DNA of 64,000 nucleotides, from NCBI RefSeq assembly GCF_034119845.1, contig NZ_CP139420.1, forward strand, positions 102,001 to 166,000, given 5' to 3'. The stretch is from Flavobacterium sp. NG2 (GTDB lineage Bacteria > Bacteroidota > Bacteroidia > Flavobacteriales > Flavobacteriaceae). Positions 26,998 through 35,576 of the stretch are shown piece after piece. Below the pieces are notes generated by a model. The model had not been told where the DNA came from. It saw only the letters and a list, made by a program, of their open reading frames with translations, and did no database searches. A program made the translations under genes and the position numbers. Numbering within the stretch: the stretch's first letter is position 1; each line of letters starts with the position of its first letter.

Positions 26998-28125
26998 TTA
27001 AAAACGATAATAGTTTTTATTAAATTTATGTACAACAGAATTAAATATTAATTTTTTAACAACATAACCTCTAACTTTTGAAGTATTTTTTTCTGTTAAA
27101 AAATATATTAAGTATGAAATAATACATATTAAAAAAACAAATAAAATAAGCCCCAACCAATTATAAAGATTAGCAGTAGTTAATCGTTGACTAGGAAACA
27201 TCTGATTACAGTAATTTTCAAAAAAGGTAATAACAGGACTATGAATTGCATACATTGTAAATGAAAAATCTGCAATAATTTTGAAGTAATATAAATTCTT
27301 ATTTACCTTTTTCTTCCTATTTAACCATAAAACGATCAAAACACAAAAATATAAGCCCAATAGGTAATCTGTAAAAATAGATTCAAAATAATTACAAAAT
27401 AAAATAAATGGAGCTAAAAAAAGCATCCAAAAAACATATAAATAATTCTTTTTCAAAATACTATACTTCGGCACTAAAGGGATAACACATCCTAATAACC
27501 ATATAGGGAAAAGAATCATTATTTTTGGAACTAATATAGAAAAAAGAATAAGACATCCTATAATCACAATATATTTACAAATATTATTTTTTAATCTTAA
27601 ATAACATAATATTACTATTAAAAACATAATATAGTACCAAAATTCATAAGCTAAACTCCATAGAGGTCCATTACTCCCATATACTGGAACTAGTATGGTT
27701 TGCATAAAAAAAACATTTCCAATAAAAGTTTTTAGAGAAACATCTAAATTCATATTTTTTAATATGTATGTATAATCTAGTATCCCACCAAAAATTAATG
27801 CTGGTATTAAAACAACATACATCCTAGTAAGTCTTTTTGATAAATATTCAAAACCGGAAAAATAACCAGAAGCAACTTTTGATATTGAAATCCCTCCAAC
27901 TAAAAAACCGCTCAATACAAAAAAAACAATTACACATTGATGACCTATTCTAGTAAAAGCAAATAATATAAAATTAAATATATTTTTAGAATTTTCTTCT
28001 AGCTCATTAAATGACATAAAATAACTCCCCCTAAAATGCCCTATCAACACCATAAGAGCAGCAACAGCTCTACTAATATCTAATTTTTGCGAAGCATATT
28101 CTGATATATTAAATTTAGTACTCAT
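26998..28125 (-). CDS. Acyltransferase family 3 (OafA-like) membrane protein
   Basis: 375 residues with about ten membrane helices. LDISRAVAALMVLIGHFRGS carries the R-x10-H motif of the family near the start, and CVIVFFVLSGFLVGG follows. Such proteins O-acetylate or succinylate sugars of surface polysaccharides. The ATG at 28125 is used; a TTG immediately before it is the only extension. It lies between the fucosyltransferase-like gene and the flippase and is very AT-rich. Confidence 0.92.
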   Translation of the reverse strand: MSTKFNISEYASQKLDISRAVAALMVLIGHFRGSYFMSFNELEENSKNIFNFILFAFTRIGHQCVIVFFVLSGFLVGGISISKVASGYFSGFEYLSKRLTRMYVVLIPALIFGGILDYTYILKNMNLDVSLKTFIGNVFFMQTILVPVYGSNGPLWSLAYEFWYYIMFLIVILCYLRLKNNICKYIVIIGCLILFSILVPKIMILFPIWLLGCVIPLVPKYSILKKNYLYVFWMLFLAPFILFCNYFESIFTDYLLGLYFCVLIVLWLNRKKKVNKNLYYFKIIADFSFTMYAIHSPVITFFENYCNQMFPSQRLTTANLYNWLGLILFVFLICIISYLIYFLTEKNTSKVRGYVVKKLIFNSVVHKFNKNYYRF

Positions 28126-28149
28126 CAATATTATGAAGGTAAAGTTTAA

Positions 28150-29052
28150 TTAATTTTTAAATAACACTTTTGACAAATCGTCATTATAATCTACCTCTCC
28201 CTCGAAAACATTTTCATAATCTTTAAATAATTTCACTCGATGTGTCCCAGGAAACCATATAGTATTATTTCTGCCCAAATAAGAAGCCCATAAACTAAAA
28301 GTACTATTTGAAGCAATAAGAATTTTACTTTGTGACAATGACAGTAAATCTGAAATAGCAGATCCACCAGAAACTCTTTCAACATTTGGTAATACTAATA
28401 TGTCTCTTAATTGATCTTCATTACCGTCTGAAAAAACCTTTACTAGTAAATTTTCATTAAATTTAGTTCGAATTTTATCAATAATTTCAATATACCATTG
28501 CAAGGGCAATCTACAACTAAAAGCTCCATCTCGTATTTCTTGTTCATCTTGTGGAAGATAAAAATCTCCAAGTCTAATATGGACAGCAATATGATCCGAT
28601 TTATTAATACTACCCACTACTAAATGAGAAGGCTCTACAATTTTATACAATTCCTTTTTTACAATCTCATAATCATCAATAATGTCAGTCATTTGATCAG
28701 ACATACCTTCAAAATTTATAACTTTCCACCATTTACCTTCAAAAATCGTATTAGAATTAACTTCTTTCTCTTTAATTTTTTTTGAAAAAAGAAGTAGCAA
28801 AAATTTCTTAAAACCTTTAATGTTCTTTGATAAAAAAATCCCCTTATATGTGCGTTTATCTATCTCTCCTCGTATATAAGTTCCTATTTTATACGTTGAC
28901 CAAGTAGGGTCAATAATTTCTAAATTATTTTTTTTTGCAAAAATTACAGCTCTAGCCCAAGGAAACAATATGTTTCCTAGACCAGCTCCACCAATCCTAA
29001 AACCGAGAAAATCGGTACTGCATAACTTTACATTAACAAATACTTTACTCAT
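28150..29052 (-). CDS. Fucosyltransferase-like protein, GT11-related
   Basis: 300 residues. GGAGLGNILFPWARAVIFAK near the start (a GxGNxxFxxA-like pattern) and HIAVHIRLGDFY in the middle match the nucleotide-sugar binding motifs of alpha-1,2-fucosyltransferases; ASNSTFSLWASYLG near the C-terminus is also typical. It is followed upstream by gmd and fcl, which make GDP-fucose, so fucose transfer is the likely job. The exact linkage is uncertain. Confidence 0.8.
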   Translation of the reverse strand: MSKVFVNVKLCSTDFLGFRIGGAGLGNILFPWARAVIFAKKNNLEIIDPTWSTYKIGTYIRGEIDKRTYKGIFLSKNIKGFKKFLLLLFSKKIKEKEVNSNTIFEGKWWKVINFEGMSDQMTDIIDDYEIVKKELYKIVEPSHLVVGSINKSDHIAVHIRLGDFYLPQDEQEIRDGAFSCRLPLQWYIEIIDKIRTKFNENLLVKVFSDGNEDQLRDILVLPNVERVSGGSAISDLLSLSQSKILIASNSTFSLWASYLGRNNTIWFPGTHRVKLFKDYENVFEGEVDYNDDLSKVLFKN

Positions 29053-29092
29053 TGTACCTTCCTAAAAAAATTCAACAATTATTCAATATTAC

Positions 29093-30190
29093 TTACTTAT
29101 TTTTTTTAGCAATCTCCAAATCACTAGCTACCATTTCCTTCACTAATCCCGCCAAATCGTATTGAGGTTTCCAACCCAATTGTGTTTTAGACTTAGTAGG
29201 GTCTCCAATTAACAAATCTACTTCGGTTGGGCGGTAATATTGAGGATCTACACGTACCACTACAGTACCTACTGCTAACTGATAGTCTGGATTATTACAA
29301 GCTATAACCTTAGCAATTTCATTTTCATTTTCACCTTCAAAAGCCAATTCCATTCCTACCTCAGCAAATGACAAACGCACAAAATCACGGATATAAGTCG
29401 TTACTCCAGTAGCAATTACATAATCTTCGGCTTTGTCTTGCTGTAAGATTCTCCACATGGCCTCTACATAATCCTTGGCATGTCCCCAGTCTCTTTGAGA
29501 GTTTAAGTTTCCTAAGTACAAGCAGTCCTGTTTTCCTAATGCAATAGCCGCCGTTGCCATCGTGATTTTACGGGTTACAAAAGTCTCCCCGCGTCTTGGT
29601 GATTCGTGGTTGAATAAGATTCCGTTACAAGCATACATATCATAAGCTTCACGGTAGTTTTTGGTAATCCAAAATCCATAAATTTTAGCCACACCATAAG
29701 GCGAACGTGGATAAAATGGAGAGTTCTCATCATAAAAACCTTTTTCGTTTTTGTTTTCAGCTAAACCTCCATATAATTCAGAAGTAGAAGCTTGATAGAT
29801 TCTGGTTTTCTTTTCAAGACCCAAAATACGTACGGCTTCTAAAATACGTAGTGTTCCTAAACCATCCACATTACCCACATATTCCGGAGAATCAAAAGAC
29901 ACTTTCACATGTGACATTGCCCCAAGGTTGTAAATTTCATCCGGTTGTACCTCCTGAATAATTCGAATTAAGTTCGTCGAATCCGTCAAATCCCCATAAT
30001 GCAATTTAAAATTCACATGATTCTCATGTTGGTCCACATACAAATGGTCAATTCTCTGCGTATTGAATGAGGAAGCACGGCGTTTCACACCATGAACCAT
30101 ATATCCTTTTTCTAATAATAATTCAGCTAAATAAGAACCATCTTGACCTGTGATTCCTGTAACTAATGCTGTTTTTTGCTTGGTATTCAT
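29093..30190 (-). CDS. gmd: GDP-mannose 4,6-dehydratase
   Basis: 365 residues. [50 protein letters not shown] and the catalytic [17 protein letters not shown] are all standard Gmd. The C-terminal [20 protein letters not shown] is also diagnostic. It converts GDP-mannose to GDP-4-keto-6-deoxymannose, the substrate of Fcl. gmd and fcl would normally be adjacent; here a repeat-flanked small gene separates them by about 1 kb. Confidence 0.97.
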   Translation of the reverse strand: MNTKQKTALVTGITGQDGSYLAELLLEKGYMVHGVKRRASSFNTQRIDHLYVDQHENHVNFKLHYGDLTDSTNLIRIIQEVQPDEIYNLGAMSHVKVSFDSPEYVGNVDGLGTLRILEAVRILGLEKKTRIYQASTSELYGGLAENKNEKGFYDENSPFYPRSPYGVAKIYGFWITKNYREAYDMYACNGILFNHESPRRGETFVTRKITMATAAIALGKQDCLYLGNLNSQRDWGHAKDYVEAMWRILQQDKAEDYVIATGVTTYIRDFVRLSFAEVGMELAFEGENENEIAKVIACNNPDYQLAVGTVVVRVDPQYYRPTEVDLLIGDPTKSKTQLGWKPQYDLAGLVKEMVASDLEIAKKNK

Positions 30191-30235
30191 ATTCGTTATT
30201 TCTTTATTTCGTTATTGTTGTTTTTGAAAATGGTT

Positions 30236-30573
30236 ATTTGGTTATATGGTTAATTGGTTATATGGTTAATTGGTTAAGGGGTTAAGGGGTTAACTGGTTA
30301 TTTGGTTAATTGGTTAATTGGTTAAGGGGTTAACTGGTTAATTGTTTAAATCTTTATCGATTAACACTCTTCTCAACGATTAAACCCTAAACGATTAACC
30401 GATTAAACTTTTTCTCAACGATTAACCAATTAAACTTTTCTCTAAACGGTTAAACCCTAAACAATTAACCAATTAAACTTTCCCGAAACAATTAACCGAT
30501 TAAACTTTTCTCTAAACGATTAAACTCTAAACAATTAACCAATTAAACTCTAAACAACTAACCGATTAAACAG
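30236..30573. repeat. GGTTAAYT repeat array with complementary half, 3' side of the S23 gene
   Basis: The left half (about 30236-30345) is a run of degenerate 7-10-base units such as GGTTAATT, GGTTATAT and GGTTAAGG. From about 30358 the units become the complement (CGATTAACC, AATTAAACTTT, CGATTAAACCC), so the two halves can pair with each other in many registers. The array reaches the stop codon of the four-helix-bundle gene, whose TAA lies in a unit reading CAGTTAAACC. It occupies the whole 383-base gap to gmd. Confidence 0.9.
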
Positions 30574-30966
30574 TTAAACCTTCTTCTTCAAAACCTCTTT
30601 ATTGTTAATTTGATATTTATATAGTGCATTCAATTTATTCAAAATAGAATCTAATTGAATTCTGAGTGTTGTATATTTCTCTTCTTCAATATAATCCATA
30701 TCTAAAGCAGTATTCAAGTGGTCTATCGTTTCTAGCCCGCTGGAATAAGAAATATTGGTAAAATGAGCTTGATCAAAATTAGAAGCTCTTCCTGAACCCT
30801 CCGCCAAATTAGCTGAAATACTCGATGACGACCTATTGATTTGGCTAATCAACTCAAATCGCTCTTCTTTTGGAAACAACCGACTTGTTTTTTTGATATC
30901 AATTTTAAACTTCCTTGCCAACTGATATACTTCTAATTTTTCAAATGAATAGATATGATATTTCAT
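30574..30966 (-). CDS. Four-helix-bundle protein (23S rRNA IVS/S23 family)
   Basis: 130 residues. FEKLEVYQLARKFKIDI near the start, FPKEERFELISQINRSSSSI and ANLAEGSGR in the middle and LETIDHL in the third helix identify the S23/IVP family, first known from intervening sequences of 23S rRNA genes; relatives include the Avd accessory protein of diversity-generating retroelements. No rRNA, reverse transcriptase or variable-repeat gene is present here. The gene lies between gmd and fcl, has the operon's orientation, and is bounded within 8 bases on both sides by GGTTAAYT arrays. Function unknown. Confidence 0.92.
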   Translation of the reverse strand: MKYHIYSFEKLEVYQLARKFKIDIKKTSRLFPKEERFELISQINRSSSSISANLAEGSGRASNFDQAHFTNISYSSGLETIDHLNTALDMDYIEEEKYTTLRIQLDSILNKLNALYKYQINNKEVLKKKV

Positions 30967-30973
30967 GTTGTTG

Positions 30974-31240
30974 TTATTTGGTTAATTGGTTATTCGGTTA
31001 TTTGGTTAACTGGTTAATTGGTTATTCGATTATTTGGTTAACTGGTTAATCGATTAAACCCTAAACGATTAACCTTTCTCTAAACGATTAAACTCTAAAA
31101 GACTAAAATTTGGTTAATTGGTTAACTGGTTAATCGGTTAAACCCTAAACGATTAAACTCTAAACGATTAACCTTTCTCTAAACGATTAAACGATTAACC
31201 TTTTTCTAACCGATTAACCTTTTCCTAACCGATAAACCCA
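30974..31240. repeat. GGTTAAYT repeat array with complementary half, 5' side of the S23 gene
   Basis: It begins 8 bases before the ATG of the four-helix-bundle gene with units such as GGTTAATTGGTTATTCGG and GGTTAACT, changes near 31050 to the complement (CGATTAAACCC, CGATTAACC), switches back at about 31108-31140, then ends in complementary units up to the fcl stop. The 278-base gap thus contains two self-complementary blocks of the same unit as on the other side of the gene. Confidence 0.9.
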
Positions 31241-31244
31241 AAAA

Positions 31245-32195
31245 CTACATCTTCACTTCTTTAAACCTGTCTATATTCTCTAAAAACCATTTATACGTTA
31301 ACGTAATTCCTTTGTCAAGCGCTACTTCGTGTTTCCAGCCTAGGGCATGCATTTTTGAAATATCCATTAACTTGCGTGGTGTCCCATCAGGTTTTGAGGC
31401 ATCCCAAATGATTTCACCTTGATGACCCACTGCTTTTTGAATCGTTTCAGCCAAATGCTTGATGGTTAAATCCTCTCCTGTACCTACATTATATAAGTGC
31501 TCTGGCAATCTATTTTCTAAAGCAAAAACAACTGCTTGAGCCATATCATCTACAAAAAGAAATTCACGCATAGGAGTTCCGCTTCCCCAAAGACTAACAG
31601 GGGCATGATTATTTTCCTTAGCTTCATGAAACTTACGAATCATTGCTGGTAACACATGCGAACTGGTTAAATCAAAATTATCGTGAATACCATATAAATT
31701 AGTAGGCATCAAACTCACATAATCTTTATTGAATTGTTTGCGTATCGCTTCACAGGCTTTTACTCCCGAAATTTTAGCGATAGCATACCATTCATTGGTA
31801 GGCTCTAAAGTATCGGTTAGTAAATAATCTTCCTTCAAAGGTTGAGGCGCAAATTTGGGATAAATACAAGAACTTCCTAAGAAAATAAACTTCTCAATAC
31901 CTGCTTGTAGAGCCGAATCAATTAAATTATTTTGGATTAACATATTCTCCATCAAAAATTGATACGGATAATTATTGTTGGCCAAAATACCTCCCACTTT
32001 GGCTGCAGCATCAATAACAACCTCAGGCTTTTCGGTAGCAATAAAGTCTTTGACCGCTTGCTGGTTTCTTAAATCCAATTCTTTACTAGAGGCTCCTATC
32101 AAATTTTGATATCCTTTGGCTGATAATGCTCTCCAAATTGCACTACCCACCATGCCTTTATGCCCAGCAATATAAATTTTAGTTTCTTTATTCAT
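31245..32195 (-). CDS. fcl: GDP-L-fucose synthase
   Basis: 316 residues. IYIAGHKGMVGSAIWRAL, SSCIYPKFAPQPLKE, the catalytic WYAIAKISGVKACEA and NLYGIHDNFDLTSSHVLPA are canonical for Fcl/WcaG. It epimerises and reduces GDP-4-keto-6-deoxymannose to GDP-L-fucose. A promoter-like sequence lies about 125 bases upstream, so the fucose genes may have their own transcription start. Confidence 0.97.
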   Translation of the reverse strand: MNKETKIYIAGHKGMVGSAIWRALSAKGYQNLIGASSKELDLRNQQAVKDFIATEKPEVVIDAAAKVGGILANNNYPYQFLMENMLIQNNLIDSALQAGIEKFIFLGSSCIYPKFAPQPLKEDYLLTDTLEPTNEWYAIAKISGVKACEAIRKQFNKDYVSLMPTNLYGIHDNFDLTSSHVLPAMIRKFHEAKENNHAPVSLWGSGTPMREFLFVDDMAQAVVFALENRLPEHLYNVGTGEDLTIKHLAETIQKAVGHQGEIIWDASKPDGTPRKLMDISKMHALGWKHEVALDKGITLTYKWFLENIDRFKEVKM

Positions 32196-32318
32196 TGTTT
32201 TCTTACTCTTTTAATTATAAAAAAAAGCGCTGTTAAACCTCAAACATCTTGTGCAATCCCACGGCTTCGCCGTTCACACTCCCATTTTTAAGAGCTGAAA
32301 CGGATATTTTTTTTGCGG

Positions 32319-32352
32319 CAAATATAGTTAGTTTATCTCGGTTAATCCCAAA
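32319..32352 (-). promoter_or_regulatory. Promoter of Bacteroidota type before fcl
   Basis: On the minus strand TTTG (32349-32352) is followed after 22 bases by TATATTTG (32319-32326), a full match to the Bacteroidota -33/-7 pattern. Transcription would start near 32312, leaving a leader of about 115 bases that contains a GC-rich hairpin (ACGGCGAAGCCGT) and a T-run (GCGCTTTTTTTT) just before the gene. Confidence 0.6.
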
Positions 32353-32429
32353 AAAAAACAAACTCGTTTGAACAACTTGGTGATTTTCAAAACACCACCA
32401 TCTTCATCTTGCTTTGAATCAAGACAAAG

Positions 32430-32459
32430 CAAAAAAAATATCACTAAACAAAGTGATAT
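32430..32459 (-). terminator. Intrinsic terminator after manC
   Basis: On the minus strand an 8-bp stem ATATCACT/AGTGATAT with a 6-base loop is followed by eight T. It begins 22 bases after the manC stop. A second small hairpin (GCTTTG/CAAAGC) follows directly. The signal would separate manC from the fcl promoter. Confidence 0.75.
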
Positions 32460-32481
32460 CTTAACGTTAAGTTTACATGAA

Positions 32482-33489
32482 TTAATTCAATAGTACCGAT
32501 TGCTCTTTTTCTAAAGCATTGTAAACATATTTTACATCTTGCGACGATTTCTTTTTTAAGATTAAATTCGCATCATCGGTAAAAACGAAAATAGTATCCT
32601 TAGTTCCAACAAAAGCCGTAAACTTATTGGTCCCAATAGCCATATTACCATTTTCATCAACAGGATGTCCTTTTGATTTTAAATAATCATAAACCGATTC
32701 AAAAGAACCTAAATCAGACCAAATAAAAGAAGAAGCTACTACTTTAATCTTTTTACTGCGTTCCATTACCGCATAATCTACACTAATGGATGGAATATTT
32801 AACGAAAGTTCTAAATCCAACTCCCCTTCTTTATTATTTTCCCAAGCTATTTTTGATTTTTCATACACATCAGGCTGAAAAGCTTTTAGCTCATCCAAAA
32901 ACACACTAGCTTTAAAACAGAACATGCCACTATTCCACAAGAAATTACCTTTTGCAATAAAATTCATCGCTGTAATTTGGTTTGGTTTTTCTCTAAAAGA
33001 AATTACCACATCTCCTTTACGTTCAATATAACCATAACCCGTTTCAGGCTTTGTAGGACTAATTCCAAAAGTTACGATAAAACCATTGTCTGCTTTTTCG
33101 ATAGCTTCTTGTATGGCTTCCTCATATTTATCCATAGCATCAATAATATGATCCGAAGGAGTAACAATCAAAATATCATCTGGTTGCGAAGCAAAAGCTG
33201 CAAAAGCAATTGCCGCAGCCGTATTTCTTGGCGTTGATTCCACAATATTCACATAAGGAATTGCCGCTTTTTCCATCACTTTTTTACTCAAGTGACAGTT
33301 ATCAACATTCCCTACCACCATCATCTTATCGGCAATAGCACGGTTTCGTTCCACTGTTAATTCAAACAATGATTTCCCTTCAAAAAGGTTTAAATACTGT
33401 TTCGGTTGACTCTTTCGCGAAAGCGGCCATAAACGACTCCCTATTCCTCCTGTAAGGATAACATGTGTGATTGATTTTTTGTTTTCCAT
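32482..33489 (-). CDS. manC: Mannose-1-phosphate guanylyltransferase
   Basis: 335 residues. The N-terminal VILTGGIGSRLWPLSRKSQP and PKQYLNLF are the nucleotide-binding signature; PSDHII, GYGYIERKG and FREKPN follow. It makes GDP-mannose for Gmd. It is shorter than bifunctional ManC (about 470 residues) and lacks the C-terminal isomerase cupin, so phosphomannose isomerase and phosphomannomutase must be encoded elsewhere. A terminator follows, and a palindrome array lies upstream. Confidence 0.95.
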   Translation of the reverse strand: MENKKSITHVILTGGIGSRLWPLSRKSQPKQYLNLFEGKSLFELTVERNRAIADKMMVVGNVDNCHLSKKVMEKAAIPYVNIVESTPRNTAAAIAFAAFASQPDDILIVTPSDHIIDAMDKYEEAIQEAIEKADNGFIVTFGISPTKPETGYGYIERKGDVVISFREKPNQITAMNFIAKGNFLWNSGMFCFKASVFLDELKAFQPDVYEKSKIAWENNKEGELDLELSLNIPSISVDYAVMERSKKIKVVASSFIWSDLGSFESVYDYLKSKGHPVDENGNMAIGTNKFTAFVGTKDTIFVFTDDANLILKKKSSQDVKYVYNALEKEQSVLLN

Positions 33490-33574
33490 ATTCTTTTTAT
33501 AAATTTTAAAATATCTTAGCTCAACTAAGACTCCTATTATTTCTTAATTCAATTATGATTATCTTTTTCTCATT

Positions 33575-34055
33575 AAAATCAAAATACTCGAAGTGACGAA
33601 TATGTCGTATTATTTAGCACCGTCAGTTCGAGTGATTTTGAAAGTAGCGCTTCTCGATACATTTTGATTTATTCAAAATCCTACTCTTATTCAAAATTTT
33701 TCAAATCAAAACACTCGAAGTGACGCACATATCCTCTTATCTATAACCCGTCAGTTCGAGTGATTTTGAAAGTAGCGCTAGCGGTTTTCAAAATTGTATC
33801 GAGAACCCGTCAGTTCGAGTGATTTTGAAAGTAGCGCTAGCGGTTTTCAAAATTGTATCGAGAACCCCGTCAGTTCGAGTGATTTTGAAAGTAGCGCTAG
33901 CGGTTTTCAAAATTGTATCGAGAACCCCGTCAGTTCGAGTGATTTTGAAAATAGCGACAGCGGTTTTCAAAATTGTATCGAGAACCCCGTCAGTTCGAGT
34001 GATTTTGAAAATAGCGACAGCGGTTTTCAAAATTGTATCGAGAACCCCGTCATAT
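33575..34055. repeat. 60-bp tandem array of type Ia palindromes
   Basis: In the 570-base gap between manC and the UDP-sugar dehydrogenase gene. It begins with inverted II material (33575-33598), an Ia head fused to an inverted II (33621 onward), then five directly repeated Ia elements with heads at 33749, 33808, 33868, 33928 and 33988, a period of 59-60 bases. A sixth head is cut off at CGTCA (34048). The last two copies have the loop TAGCGACAGCGG, the others TAGCGCTAGCGG. The array stops 5 bases before the stop codon of the next gene. Confidence 0.93.
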
Positions 34056-34059
34056 ATTA

Positions 34060-35364
34060 TTACAATCGTCCATCAACTCCTTCTTTCAATACGCCCTTAA
34101 CATCATACAACACAGACTTCTCTTTTCTAAACTGCACTAAGTCCATATTCAAAAAATCAGTATGTGCCACCCCTAAAACTAGGGCATCAAATTTATGATT
34201 AGGCACACTAGCTGTTGTTTGAATTTTATATTCGTGCATGACTTCTTCTGGATTTGCTAAAGGATCGAAAACCGTTACATTAACTCCATATTCTTTTAAT
34301 GCATGTATCAAATCCACTATTTTAGTATTGCGAACATCAGGACAATTTTCTTTAAAAGTGATGCCCAACATTAACAAATCGGCCTCATTAACAGTGATTC
34401 CTTTTTTAATCATCAACTTCACTATTTGAGAAGCCACATATTCCCCCATGCTATCATTTAGTCTCCTTCCTCCAAGAATAATTTCAGGATGATACCCTAT
34501 TTCTTGTGCTTTTTGTGCCAAATAATACGGGTCGACACCGATACAATGCCCACCCACTAAACCAGGCTTAAAAGGTAAAAAATTCCATTTGGTTCCCGCA
34601 GCTGCCAAAACTTCATGCGTATCAATATTCATCAAATTGAATATTTTAGCCAATTCATTGACAAAGGCAATATTAATATCGCGTTGCGAATTTTCAATAA
34701 CCTTAGCTGCTTCGGCCACTTTTATACTTGGAGCCAAATATGTCCCCGCAGTAATTACAGACAAATATAATTCATTCACTTTTTGTCCTACTTCAGGAGT
34801 TGAACCCGAAGTCACTTTTAATATTTTATCAACCGTATGCTCTTTATCTCCAGGATTGATTCTTTCTGGAGAATAACCCGCAAAAAAATCTTGATTGAAT
34901 GTCAAACCCGAAATCTTTTCTAAAACCGGTACACATTCTTCTTCAGTTACTCCGGGATAAACTGTTGATTCATAAATAACAGTATCTCCTTTTTTCAAAA
35001 CCTGAGCCACCGTTTCAGATGACTTATACAAAGGAGTCAAATCAGGTCTGTTATTCTTGTCTACAGGTGTAGGAACTGTCACTATATAATAATTACAATC
35101 CTCGATATCAGTAATCCTTGACGAACAGTACAAACCCGTCTTTAAAGTACTTTCTTCGTTCAAACAAGGATTTTTATCCAAAAGCACCCCTTGCAGCACC
35201 TCATTGCTAATTTCGAGTGTACTATCAATACCAGAACGCAATTCATCAATTCGATTTTGGTTAATATCAAAACCAACTACAGCATATTTCGTAGCAAAAA
35301 GTCTCGCCAAAGGCAAACCAACATATCCTAAACCAATAACCGCAATCTTAATCTCTGAATTCAT
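34060..35364 (-). CDS. UDP-N-acetylhexosamine 6-dehydrogenase, WbpO/TviB-like
   Basis: 434 residues of the UDP-glucose/GDP-mannose dehydrogenase family. The start has IAVIGLGYVGLPLARLFATK, the catalytic cysteine lies in GLVGGHCIGVDPYYLAQKA, and TGITFKENCPDVRNTK-type C-terminal sequence (GITFKENCPDVRN) is present. This form matches WbpO/TviB, which oxidise UDP-GalNAc or UDP-GlcNAc to the uronic acid. The WbpP-like epimerase at 38919-39887 would make UDP-GalNAc, so UDP-GalNAcA is a plausible product. Confidence 0.92.
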   Translation of the reverse strand: MNSEIKIAVIGLGYVGLPLARLFATKYAVVGFDINQNRIDELRSGIDSTLEISNEVLQGVLLDKNPCLNEESTLKTGLYCSSRITDIEDCNYYIVTVPTPVDKNNRPDLTPLYKSSETVAQVLKKGDTVIYESTVYPGVTEEECVPVLEKISGLTFNQDFFAGYSPERINPGDKEHTVDKILKVTSGSTPEVGQKVNELYLSVITAGTYLAPSIKVAEAAKVIENSQRDINIAFVNELAKIFNLMNIDTHEVLAAAGTKWNFLPFKPGLVGGHCIGVDPYYLAQKAQEIGYHPEIILGGRRLNDSMGEYVASQIVKLMIKKGITVNEADLLMLGITFKENCPDVRNTKIVDLIHALKEYGVNVTVFDPLANPEEVMHEYKIQTTASVPNHKFDALVLGVAHTDFLNMDLVQFRKEKSVLYDVKGVLKEGVDGRL

Positions 35365-35576
35365 TCTGTTTTTTTATCGTCTTTAAATCAACACTTTTAT
35401 AAAAAAGCGAAAATACTGTTTTATATATTATTACTATAAAATGATTGCAGATTTTTGATTAACGAATTTTAATTCATGATGTGCTTAACCCTGAAAATCG
35501 TCAGATTTTTATTTGCTAATAAACTCTAAAATCAAAAATCGTTATTTTATTCACAATCTCTTCCAACTCCCAACTT

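Noticed and set aside
30574..30966. Diversity-generating retroelement accessory protein (Avd)
   Set aside because: The fold is related, but no reverse transcriptase, template repeat or variable repeat exists in the window, and the sequence fits the S23/IVP group better.
30236..31240. Telomere-like or quadruplex-forming repeat, because of GGTTA units
   Set aside because: Units have only two G in a row, vary in length, and switch to their complement; hairpin formation explains them better.
33788..34198. Open frames on both strands through the 60-bp array, giving repetitive peptides
   Set aside because: A 60-base period is a multiple of three, so any frame without a stop stays open. Three overlapping frames on two strands cannot all be genes; none has a plausible product.
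35365..35576. Terminator or small RNA between rmlB and the dehydrogenase gene
   Set aside because: Several AT-rich short inverted stretches exist, but no stable stem followed by a T-run could be found.
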